The notes beneath the pieces were generated by a model. The model was not told where the DNA came from. It did not search any database and was given only the letters and a program-made list of their open reading frames with translations. This document shows, in pieces, positions 42,505 through 49,990 of a stretch of DNA of 53,407 bases. The position numbers and the translations under genes are program-made. The stretch lies in NCBI GenBank assembly GCA_900767415.1, contig CAAFYZ010000010.1, positions 1-53,407 on the forward strand. Direction: 5' to 3'. Origin of the DNA: Clostridia bacterium. Lineage in GTDB: Bacteria; Bacillota; Clostridia; Oscillospirales; CAG-272. Each line of letters starts with the position of its first letter. The first letter of the stretch is position 1.

Positions 42505-43263
42505 TCACACTTCCCGCTCCGTTTCTTCCTCTTCTTCGTTCTTTGCACCCGCTTCTCTTGCCCAGAACGCATCGAGAAAGGAGCGGTAGACCTCTTCACG
42601 GAAGGGCGGGCGGCAGAGCGCGGCGATCTCGTCTTTTGTAAGGTCGCGCGCGGCAAAGACGCGCCCCGCGTCTCTGTATTTTTTCACGGCGCGGCGGTAG
42701 GGGGCAGTGTCGCCCATATCGACGAGCGTCTTCAGCTCTGGGCAGAGGATCGGTGTATACCGCTCTCTGCCGAGAATACAGTCGAGCTCGGAGAGCAGGG
42801 GATCGTACACCCCGACGGCGTCCGAATAGGCACAGGAGGAGATCAGGACGAGCCGCTTTCCGGCATCGGGGAAGCGGAAGCCGTGATAGGACTCTCCCCC
42901 CTTCGGCGGGAGCTGTCCCCGATAGGTGGACATCAGGGGGAGAAGGCGGTCGACGAGCCGTTTCATCTCTCCCGGCATACCGAAGAAATAGAGGGGAAAA
43001 CTCGCGATGAGGATGTCTGCCGCACGGATTTTTTCGATCAGCGGGCGCACGTCGTCTCCCCGGATGACACACTCCCCCGGCGTCCGCCCCCAACAGGAGA
43101 GACAGCCGAGACAGGGGGTAATCTCCAGATCCCGGACGTGTACCGTCTCGGTTTCGGTGTCCCCCCCTTCGGAGAGCCCTTCGCAGAACGCGCGCGTGAC
43201 GACCATCGTCGAGGAGGCGTCGCGTCGGGGGCTTCCGTTCAGGACGAGGACGCGCCGCTTCAT
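42505..43263 (-). CDS. Flavodoxin-fold NAD(P)H-dependent oxidoreductase
   Basis: A 252-residue protein of the NADPH-dependent FMN reductase / iron-sulfur flavoprotein-like family. N-terminal VLVLNGSPRRDASS (FMN phosphate loop), then PCLGCLSCW, a cysteine motif typical of multimeric flavodoxin-like proteins, and DILIASFPLYFFGMPGEMKR. It ends in a Glu-rich tail. ATG at 43263 overlaps the accA stop (ATGA), so it is translated with the carboxylase/fatty-acid genes. Whether it takes part in that pathway is unclear; it does not look like an enoyl reductase. Confidence 0.83.
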   Translation of the reverse strand: MKRRVLVLNGSPRRDASSTMVVTRAFCEGLSEGGDTETETVHVRDLEITPCLGCLSCWGRTPGECVIRGDDVRPLIEKIRAADILIASFPLYFFGMPGEMKRLVDRLLPLMSTYRGQLPPKGGESYHGFRFPDAGKRLVLISSCAYSDAVGVYDPLLSELDCILGRERYTPILCPELKTLVDMGDTAPYRRAVKKYRDAGRVFAARDLTKDEIAALCRPPFREEVYRSFLDAFWAREAGAKNEEEEETEREV

Positions 43264-44126
43264 GAGAACCAGCCGCGGCGTCTTCTCGCGGCGGCGTCGT
43301 AGACGGGATATCTGCCGATTTTGCGGTACTTTTCGTAGCGCGCGGCGAGCAGGCGGTCGGTGTCTTCGTGCGAGAGATGGGTCATTTTGCCGTACAGATC
43401 CGCACGGAGTTTTTCCATAAAGGCGTCGAGAAGTTCCCCTTCGGCAAAACTCTCCGGCTCTTCCACGATCCGTTCCACGATTTCCATCTCGTAGAGGTCG
43501 CGGGCGGTGAGTTTCAGATAATCGGAGACTTCGGGGGCGCGGGCAGGGTCTTTGAAGAGAATGCTCGCGCAGGACTCGGGCGCAATGACCGAGTAATAGG
43601 CGTTTTCGAGCATCCACACTTCGTCCGCCACGGCGAGGGCGAGGGCACCGCCGCTCCCGCCTTCTCCGATCATCAGCGAGAGGGTGGGGGTTCTCACGGC
43701 ACCGAGTTCGCAGAGGTTTTCGGCGATCGCCTCGCCGATGCCGCGCTCTTCCGCGCTCTTTCCGCAGCTCGCTCCCTGCGTGTCCACAAAGAAGATCACG
43801 GGGCGGGAGAATTTCTCTGCCTCTTTGGCAAGGCGGAGTGCCTTGCGGTATCCTTCCGGACCGACGAAACCGAAGTGGTGATTCATGCGCCCGTATGCGT
43901 CTTTTCCTTTTTCGATTCCGATGACGGTAACCGGCATATCGAAAAGATGCGCGATCCCCGCGACGATGGCGGGGTCGTCGCCGAAGCGGCGATCGCCGTG
44001 CAGTTCGGTAAAATCGGTGAACAGGTGACGGATATAATCGGTCGCCGTCGCGCGGTGAGCACTGCGCGTCAGGCGGATTTTGTCATAGGTGGTGAGCGGT
44101 CTTTCCGCTGTCATAACGGATTCCAT
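43260..44126 (-). CDS. accA: Acetyl-CoA carboxylase carboxyltransferase subunit alpha
   Basis: A 288-residue alpha subunit that with AccD transfers the carboxyl group from biotin to acetyl-CoA, giving malonyl-CoA. Family segments: DFTELHGDRRFGDDPAIV, FGFVGPEGYRKALRL, FVDTQGASCGKSAEERG and IGEGGSGGALALAVAD. It is slightly shorter than typical (about 310-320), mainly at the N terminus. The ATG at 44126 follows AAAGGAG. It lies 13 nt after accD. Confidence 0.93.
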   Translation of the reverse strand: MESVMTAERPLTTYDKIRLTRSAHRATATDYIRHLFTDFTELHGDRRFGDDPAIVAGIAHLFDMPVTVIGIEKGKDAYGRMNHHFGFVGPEGYRKALRLAKEAEKFSRPVIFFVDTQGASCGKSAEERGIGEAIAENLCELGAVRTPTLSLMIGEGGSGGALALAVADEVWMLENAYYSVIAPESCASILFKDPARAPEVSDYLKLTARDLYEMEIVERIVEEPESFAEGELLDAFMEKLRADLYGKMTHLSHEDTDRLLAARYEKYRKIGRYPVYDAAARRRRGWFS

Positions 44127-44139
44127 CGTATCGCTCCTT

Positions 44140-44952
44140 TCAGTATTTTTCGTGGAAAGCGAGCATCCGCGCAAGGAAGGCACGTTGGGCTTTCCGTTCT
44201 ACGATCGAGTCGACGAACCCCGTTTTGAGCTGAAATTCCGCACTCTGAAAATCGGGGGGCAGCGTCTCGCCCGTGTTCTGTTCGATGACGCGCTTCCCGG
44301 CGAAGCCGATCTGCGCGCCCGGCTCTGCGATGATGACGTCGCCGAGACTTGCGAAAGAGGCGGTCAGACCGCCCATCGTCGGGTCGGTCATGCAGGAGAG
44401 ATAGAAAAGTCCCGCGTCGCTGTGGCGTTTGAGCGCCAGGGAGACCTTTGCCATCTGCATGAGCGAGAGGACGCCCTCCTGCATACGGGCGCCGCCCGAG
44501 ACGGTATAGCCGATGACGGGCAGATGCCTTGCCGTCGCGTATTCGAAGAGCGCGGCGATCCGATCGCCGACCACCGTCCCCATGCTCCCGAGCATAAAGT
44601 CGGGGTTCATGATGAAAAGACAGGTGGTATAGCCGCAGATCTTGGTTTTCCCGCAGAGGACGGCTTCGTTTTCTCCGCTCTTGTCCTTCGCCGCGGCGAC
44701 CTTTTCGGGATAGGAGGGGAAGTCGATCGGGTCGGAGACGACGTCTTCGCCGAAGAGTTCCGAGAAGGTATCGGTATCCGAGAGAAATTCCGCACGGATT
44801 CTCGCGGGTATACGGTAGTACGCACCGCAGTGCGGGCAGAGGTAATAGGAGTCGGCGAGTTGCGATTCTGTCGTCTCTTGTTTACATTTCGGGCAGGGAA
44901 TCCGCTTTGCACAATCGCGGACGGCAGAAAGCGTGAGGGGATGGGCGGACAT
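44140..44952 (-). CDS. accD: Acetyl-CoA carboxylase carboxyltransferase subunit beta
   Basis: A 270-residue beta subunit with the N-terminal zinc finger (Cys20, Cys23, Cys39, Cys42) and the crotonase-fold body: GSMGTVVGDRIAALFEYA, SGGARMQEGVLSLMQMAKV, DPTMGGLTASFASLGD, GFAGKRVIEQ. The start directly abuts the fabD stop, with AAAGGAGG inside the fabD end. No accB or accC is in the cluster, so biotin carboxylase and carrier must be encoded elsewhere. Confidence 0.94.
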   Translation of the reverse strand: MSAHPLTLSAVRDCAKRIPCPKCKQETTESQLADSYYLCPHCGAYYRIPARIRAEFLSDTDTFSELFGEDVVSDPIDFPSYPEKVAAAKDKSGENEAVLCGKTKICGYTTCLFIMNPDFMLGSMGTVVGDRIAALFEYATARHLPVIGYTVSGGARMQEGVLSLMQMAKVSLALKRHSDAGLFYLSCMTDPTMGGLTASFASLGDVIIAEPGAQIGFAGKRVIEQNTGETLPPDFQSAEFQLKTGFVDSIVERKAQRAFLARMLAFHEKY

Positions 44953-45882
44953 TCAGCGTCCTCCTTTCATCCCGGCAACGGTCGCTTCGAGAGAGGGGAC
45001 GTCGGTGACGGTGAACAGGTGCATATTCGGGAAGGTGCGCTTGACAAAGCCCGTGAGGGTACTGCCCGCACCGACCTCGATAAAGGTTCTCGACCCTCTC
45101 GCCGCCATGTGGCGAAGCGCGGATTCGAAGCGGACGGGGGAGTCCACTTGTCTTGCGATCGTCTCGCGGATCTTCGCGGGATCGACGGGATAACATTCGC
45201 CGTTCAGGTCGGAATAGAGAGGGATTCTCGGCATTCTGACTTTCATATCGGCGAGCGTCTCGCGCAGGGTCGATTCCGCCTCTGCCATAAAGGGCGTGTG
45301 GAATGCGCCGCTGACCGCGAGTTTTACGGCTCTGCCGCCGAGGGCTTTGACATCTTCGCACAGGGCGTCTACTGCCTCGGGCGTCCCCGCACAGGCGATC
45401 TGCCCGGGGCAGTTATAGTTGACGGGTGTGACCCCGGGGTGACGGCGGCACGCCTCTTCCACCGTTTCGGCGTCCAGTTTCAGCACCGCCGCCATCGCTC
45501 CCGGATAGCGGGCGGAAAGTTCCGCCATCTTGCGCGAGCGCGCGAGGACGAGGGAGAAGGCGTCTTCCGGCGAGAGGATCTCGGTGTATGCGAGCGCGGG
45601 GATCTCCCCGAGAGAAAAGCCGGCGACCGCCGACCCTTCGATCCCGCGGGCGCGGAGCTCTTCCGCAAAGGCGAGGTCCGTCAGAAAGAGGGCGGGCTGG
45701 GCATATTCGGTACGGGTGAGCGTGGCGTCGTCACCGGAGAAAAGGACGTCGAGCAGTCCCGGCATCTGTTTTTCTCCCATATCGAAGACGGCTTTTGCCC
45801 GCTCCGAGGCGAGATAGAGGTCGTGCCCCATGCCGACGCGCTGGGCACCCTGACCGGAAAACAGAACGGCAATCTTATTCAT
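44953..45882 (-). CDS. fabD: Malonyl-CoA:ACP transacylase
   Basis: A 309-residue transacylase that loads malonate onto the acyl carrier protein. FSGQGAQRVGMG at the N terminus, nucleophile Ser90 in GFSLGE (GHSLGE in most relatives), and the catalytic histidine in SGAFHTPFM at about 197. Sits between fabZ (10 nt gap) and accD (no gap). Confidence 0.94.
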   Translation of the reverse strand: MNKIAVLFSGQGAQRVGMGHDLYLASERAKAVFDMGEKQMPGLLDVLFSGDDATLTRTEYAQPALFLTDLAFAEELRARGIEGSAVAGFSLGEIPALAYTEILSPEDAFSLVLARSRKMAELSARYPGAMAAVLKLDAETVEEACRRHPGVTPVNYNCPGQIACAGTPEAVDALCEDVKALGGRAVKLAVSGAFHTPFMAEAESTLRETLADMKVRMPRIPLYSDLNGECYPVDPAKIRETIARQVDSPVRFESALRHMAARGSRTFIEVGAGSTLTGFVKRTFPNMHLFTVTDVPSLEATVAGMKGGR

Positions 45883-45892
45883 TTCTTACTCC

Positions 45893-46363
45893 TTATATTC
45901 CATGGGTTTCGCTCTCCGTGCCTTCGGAGAAGACGGTTTCCTTCGGCACGGGGGTGAACGTCAGCGCACCTTTGGCGCGGATCTCTCCGTCGACGCGCAC
46001 GACGGCGTCAAAGGAGAGGAGAATGCCCGTATCCCGTGTCTTTTTCACGGTGATTTCGAGGCGGTCGCCCGGAATGACGGGCTTTGCAAATTTGAAATTG
46101 TCGATTTTAAGAAGAACCCAGAGGGTGTCCTCGCTCGGCGCGGTGTCCACGACGAGGGAGCAGAGTTGCGCGCACGCCTCGGTGATTAAGACACCGGGCA
46201 TCAGGGGCGCACCCGGGAAATGCCCGACAAAATACGGCTCGTTGACCGAGACGTTCTTGATGCCGACGGCGCTTTCTCCGGGGGTCCATTCGATGACCCG
46301 TTCGATCATCTGAAAGGGGGGACGCTGTTTGATCCGACGGTTGATCTCCATAATGTTCATCAT
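45893..46363 (-). CDS. fabZ: 3-hydroxyacyl-ACP dehydratase
   Basis: A 156-residue hot-dog-fold dehydratase. Active-site His48 in YFVGHFPGAPLMPGVLI and Glu62 (TEACAQ), as in FabZ. It removes water from 3-hydroxyacyl-ACP. The start ATG overlaps the fabG TGA (ATGA). The family usually has about 140-150 residues; the C-terminal tail here is a little longer. Confidence 0.93.
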   Translation of the reverse strand: MMNIMEINRRIKQRPPFQMIERVIEWTPGESAVGIKNVSVNEPYFVGHFPGAPLMPGVLITEACAQLCSLVVDTAPSEDTLWVLLKIDNFKFAKPVIPGDRLEITVKKTRDTGILLSFDAVVRVDGEIRAKGALTFTPVPKETVFSEGTESETHGI

Positions 46364-47091
46364 AGCGAGATTCCTCCGTCCAGCGTTACGATCTGCCCCG
46401 TCATGTAGGAGAAGGCGTCGGAGGCGAGCGCACTGACGGCGGCGGCGACCTCTTCGGCTTTTCCGAAACGGCGGAGAGGGATATTCGCGAGGTATTCCGC
46501 CTTTTTCTCTTCGGGCAGCGCGCGGATCATATCCGTCTCGATAAAGCCGGGGGCAATGGCGTTGACGCGGATTCCTTTCGGCGAGAGTTCTTTGGCGAGC
46601 ACGCGGGTCATCGAGTTGACAGCCCCCTTTGTCGCACTGTAGACGCTCTGCCCGGCGAGGGCAAGTTCTCCGCTCACCGAGGACATATTGAGAATGACGC
46701 CCCGCTTTTTGCGGAACATTTTGAGAGCGACCGCCTGTGCGCAGAAAAAGTATCCCTTGACGTTCAGAGAAAGGCACTTGTCCAGCGTATCGGGGTTCAT
46801 CATCAGAAGATATTCGTCCTTTACTACACCGGCGTTGTTGACGAGAAGGTCGATCTGACCATACGTTTTGTCAACCAAAGTTACCATTTCGCGCACTTCT
46901 TCGGGGTTTGAGACGTCCGCTTTGCAGATCATGCCGTCGCCGCCCGCGGCGCGGATCTCTTCGAGAGCCGCGAGGGCTTCCGCTTCGCTGTGGCTGTAAT
47001 TGATGACGACGGTATATCCGTCCGCCGCGAGGCGAACGGCGCAGGCGCGCCCGATTCCGCGGGACGCGCCGGTAATGAGAGCAACTTTCAT
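46360..47091 (-). CDS. fabG: 3-oxoacyl-ACP reductase
   Basis: A 243-residue SDR ketoreductase: NADPH-binding TGASRGIG (7-14), NNAG, and the catalytic Ser138, Tyr151 and Lys155 (YSATK). The start at 47091 follows GGAG and begins at the usual residue before the first strand; the frame is open 12 codons further upstream. Operon position between the fused ketosynthase and fabZ. Confidence 0.94.
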   Translation of the reverse strand: MKVALITGASRGIGRACAVRLAADGYTVVINYSHSEAEALAALEEIRAAGGDGMICKADVSNPEEVREMVTLVDKTYGQIDLLVNNAGVVKDEYLLMMNPDTLDKCLSLNVKGYFFCAQAVALKMFRKKRGVILNMSSVSGELALAGQSVYSATKGAVNSMTRVLAKELSPKGIRVNAIAPGFIETDMIRALPEEKKAEYLANIPLRRFGKAEEVAAAVSALASDAFSYMTGQIVTLDGGISL

Positions 47092-47139
47092 AAAAAGTCT
47101 CCGTTCCGCCGCCGTAGGGCGGCACAAGAAAATGAGAGG

Positions 47140-49536
47140 TTATTTCGTAAGAAGGAGCGCGGTATAGCTTCCGCCCGTGCCGAAGGCAATCACGAGGATA
47201 TGGCAAAGAGCCGCGGCGTCGCAACCGACCTTTTTCGCACTGCCGTCTTTGGAAAGAAGGTAGGCGTCCGGCTCCTGCGTAAGATCGCCGTGCAGGAGGC
47301 AGGCGGCGTGCAGTGCGCCGAGCGTCGCGGCGGCGGCGCGGGCTTCGCCGATTCTCTCCTTGACCGTGAGGACGGGGAGCGTCCCGAGGCGGTCGCCGAA
47401 GACTTCGGTGAGGGCTTTGACTTCGAGGGCATCCACCGCCTTGTGACCGTCGGCAAAGCCGACGACGGCGTCCACGTCGGAGGGGGTCAGTCCGGCATCA
47501 AGGATTGCCTCGCGCATCGCGCGGGTGAGGGCTTCTTCCGAACCCGTCAGCGTGCCGAAGGGGACGGCGCGGTGTGCCTGTCCGTAGCCGGCGACGCGGC
47601 AGAGGATCTTCGCACCGCGCGCACGGGCGGCGCACTCGCCTTCGAGAAGGAGAGAGACCGAACCGTCGGAGAGGGAGAATCCCTTCCGATTCGTATACGG
47701 TGCGACGGCACCGCCCGCGACGACGCCGATCTTGTGATACAGCTCGCCGATGATCTCGCTGTTTTCGTCGGTGCCGGTCGCGAGCATGGCGGCGGCTTTT
47801 CCTTCGCGGATGACGCCGCTCGCATAGGCGATCGCGGCAAGCCCCGACTGTGCGCCGTTGGTTACCGTGACGTTATAGCCGCGGATCCCCGCGCAGATGG
47901 AGAGGTATCCGCCCGCCGCGTTGTAGACCGTGTTCGGGAACTTGAAGGCGCTTCCGCCCGCATTTCCTTTTTCGGCGATCAGCATTTCAAAGTCGCACCC
48001 GGGACCGAGCGCGCCTTCGGACGTGCCGACGAGAATGCCCGTCTCCCTCGCGTTTTCTTCGGTGACTCGGTAATTTCCGTTTTGCAGTGCCTGCATTCCC
48101 GAGACGGCTTGCAGACGGCTGAAACGGTCGAGTTTACGGAAGAAGGAGCGTTCGAGCCCCGCCGAGGCAAAGTCCGCGTCGGTAAGCTCGGAGGCGACGT
48201 CGCCCCCGTCGATCTTCTTTCCGTTTTTGCAGGCGTCGAGATAGGCGTCGAGACCGCACCCGAGAGGGGAGACGACACCCGCGCCCGTGATGACGACCGT
48301 ATCTTTTTCTTCTTTGACTTTCACGTCGCCGCAGTCTTTTCCGAAGATCAGACTTGCGTTGTTGCCGCCGAAGGCAAAGGAGTTGTTCATCGCGGCGTGA
48401 AGTTCTTTTTTCTTCGCCTTGTTCGGGCAGAAATCGATTTTTCCCGCCCGCTCGGCAAGACGCTCTTCGTCCCCTTCACGGAAGCCGAGGGTCGGAGGCA
48501 GGATGCCTTCGGTGAGTGCCTTGACGGTGAAGACGGCTTCGATAGCGCCCGCCGCGCCGAGACAGTGCCCGGTCATTCCTTTGGTCGAGCTGACCGCGAG
48601 AGAATCGTTTTCTCCGTCGAAGACGGTGTGAAGAGAGAGAAATTCCGCCTCGTCGTTCTTCGCCGTCCCCGTGCCGTGTGCGTTGACGTAGCCGATGTCG
48701 GCGGGCGTCAGTCCAGAACTTTCGATGGCACGACGGATCGCGTCCATCTGTCCCGCACCGTCGGGGCGGGGGGCGGTGATGTGGTGGGCGTCACTGCTGA
48801 TTCCCGAGCCGAGAACCTCACAGTAGATATGTGCGCCGCGTGCGACGGCGTGTTCGTAAGATTCGACGATCAGCGCGCCCGCGCCTTCTCCGAGCGTGAT
48901 ACCGCTCGAACGGTTGAAGGGAGAGCACGGCTCCGCGTCCAAAGCGTGCAGGGAGAGAAATCCCGCGTAAGGAACCGAGGCGAACGCGTCGGCGCCGCCG
49001 GCGATCACGACGTCCGCGCGTCCGTCACGGATGAGGTCGGACGCATAGGCGATGCTCATCGTACCGGCGGCACAGGCGTTCGCGATGTTGGTGACGACCC
49101 CGCCCGCACCCGACAGGCGCGCGACCTGCGAGGCGATGGCGGAGATGGGCATTTTCACGACGTCGTCGGGATCTTTTCCTTTGGTATAATAGTGTTCGAT
49201 GCTGACGACCCCGCCGACACAGCTGCCCATGATGACGCCGACGCGGCAGTCGCCGCGGAAGTTTTCGAGTCCCGCGTCGCTCATGGCTTCAAACGCCGCT
49301 TTCACGCCGAGGCGTGCGGCACGGTCGAGTTCTTTATGGTCGGCAAGATCGGCGAGATATTCGTCCGGCACTTCCGCGGCATAGTCGGCATAGCAGTTTT
49401 CGGTATCGACGCTTTTTGTGTGGCGGATGCCGCTCTTGCCTTCGACGGCGCTCTTCCAGCAGTCCGCCGTGTTTTCGCCGACCGCCGAGATCATGCCGAG
49501 ACCGGTAATGACACAGCGATTCTTGTTTTCTGTCAT
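47140..49536 (-). CDS. Fused ketosynthase - chain-length-factor-like protein (tandem KS)
   Basis: A 798-residue single chain of two FabF-type thiolase folds; normal FabF has about 410. KS1 (about 1-400) is intact: Cys155 (NACAAGT), His287 (NAHGTGT), Lys319 and His324 (KGMTGHCLG). A short linker (about 400-412) leads to KS2 (about 413-798), which keeps the fold landmarks but has lost the triad: the Cys position is Ala562 (TNGAQSG), the first His is Asp696 (FADGHK) and the second is Glu731 (KERIGEAR). This equals a KS-alpha/KS-beta (chain length factor) pair in one polypeptide. Second gene of the operon, 24 nt after acpP. One uninterrupted frame, so not an assembly artefact of two genes. It could be the main fatty-acid condensing enzyme or part of a polyketide/polyene pathway. 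Confidence 0.88.
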   Translation of the reverse strand: MTENKNRCVITGLGMISAVGENTADCWKSAVEGKSGIRHTKSVDTENCYADYAAEVPDEYLADLADHKELDRAARLGVKAAFEAMSDAGLENFRGDCRVGVIMGSCVGGVVSIEHYYTKGKDPDDVVKMPISAIASQVARLSGAGGVVTNIANACAAGTMSIAYASDLIRDGRADVVIAGGADAFASVPYAGFLSLHALDAEPCSPFNRSSGITLGEGAGALIVESYEHAVARGAHIYCEVLGSGISSDAHHITAPRPDGAGQMDAIRRAIESSGLTPADIGYVNAHGTGTAKNDEAEFLSLHTVFDGENDSLAVSSTKGMTGHCLGAAGAIEAVFTVKALTEGILPPTLGFREGDEERLAERAGKIDFCPNKAKKKELHAAMNNSFAFGGNNASLIFGKDCGDVKVKEEKDTVVITGAGVVSPLGCGLDAYLDACKNGKKIDGGDVASELTDADFASAGLERSFFRKLDRFSRLQAVSGMQALQNGNYRVTEENARETGILVGTSEGALGPGCDFEMLIAEKGNAGGSAFKFPNTVYNAAGGYLSICAGIRGYNVTVTNGAQSGLAAIAYASGVIREGKAAAMLATGTDENSEIIGELYHKIGVVAGGAVAPYTNRKGFSLSDGSVSLLLEGECAARARGAKILCRVAGYGQAHRAVPFGTLTGSEEALTRAMREAILDAGLTPSDVDAVVGFADGHKAVDALEVKALTEVFGDRLGTLPVLTVKERIGEARAAAATLGALHAACLLHGDLTQEPDAYLLSKDGSAKKVGCDAAALCHILVIAFGTGGSYTALLLTK

Positions 49537-49560
49537 GTCCGTTTCCTTATTTTCCGAAAA

Positions 49561-49806
49561 TCAGAGATGGGCGCAGATATATTCCGCGATGGTGTCGATG
49601 CTGTAAAAATGCTCCTTGCCGACACCGGTCATATTCACATGGTATTCGCCGTCCACATACGAGATGATTTCGAGCGAGTCGATGGAGTCAAGGCCTACGG
49701 GGCCGGCACCGAACAGCGCGGTGTCAAAATCGAGGGAATCGCCGTCGACTCCGAGATCGTTGACAAGAAATTCTTTCAGTCCGTTTTTGATATCGTTTGC
49801 TTCCAT
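49561..49806 (-). CDS. Acyl carrier protein (DSID-type)
   Basis: An 81-residue carrier protein. The phosphopantetheine attachment serine is Ser41 in GLDSIDSLEI. The preceding LFGAGPVGLDSID and the following EHFYSIDTIAEYI resemble carrier proteins of ketosynthase/chain-length-factor pathways (for example aryl polyene clusters) more than the housekeeping form with LGADSLDxVEL. First gene of the operon; AAGGAGATT upstream. It probably holds the growing chain for the fused ketosynthase. Confidence 0.86.
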   Translation of the reverse strand: MEANDIKNGLKEFLVNDLGVDGDSLDFDTALFGAGPVGLDSIDSLEIISYVDGEYHVNMTGVGKEHFYSIDTIAEYICAHL

Positions 49807-49846
49807 GAGTAAAATCTCCTTAAAATTTATTTTTCAAAGCAGGAAC

Positions 49847-49908
49847 AGTATACCGTAAAAAAAGCAATCTTTCGTCAACCCAAGATAAACTTTTGTTGAG
49901 ATTTCAAC
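49847..49908 (-). promoter_or_regulatory. Upstream control region of the acyl carrier/ketosynthase operon
   Basis: On the minus strand a TATACT -10-like box (49852-49847) and TTGACG (49878-49873), but 20 nt apart, too wide for a normal promoter. Upstream, GTTGA-N4-TCAAC (49895-49908) is an inverted repeat flanked by direct repeats AACTTTTG. It could be an operator; the regulator is unknown. Confidence 0.45.
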
Positions 49909-49932
49909 TTTTGCGGGATCGGCACGCCCGCC

Positions 49933-49970
49933 GATAAAAAACGCCGCCCGACGACGGACGGCGTTTTGTC
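49933..49970. terminator. Terminator after the MocR-like gene
   Basis: Stem AAAACGCCGCCCG (49938-49950)/CGGACGGCGTTTT (49955-49967) with one mismatch. It separates the MocR-like gene from the acyl carrier operon on the minus strand. Confidence 0.75.
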
Positions 49971-49990
49971 TCTTTTTTCGGTGCGAGGGG

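Noticed and set aside
47140..49536. Two fabF genes joined by a sequencing error
   Set aside because: The frame is continuous and the second half lacks the catalytic residues, as expected for a chain-length-factor-like domain and not for a second FabF.
46990..49812. 940-codon plus-strand frame opposite acpP, the fused ketosynthase and fabG
   Set aside because: It spans three genes on the other strand and has no family resemblance.
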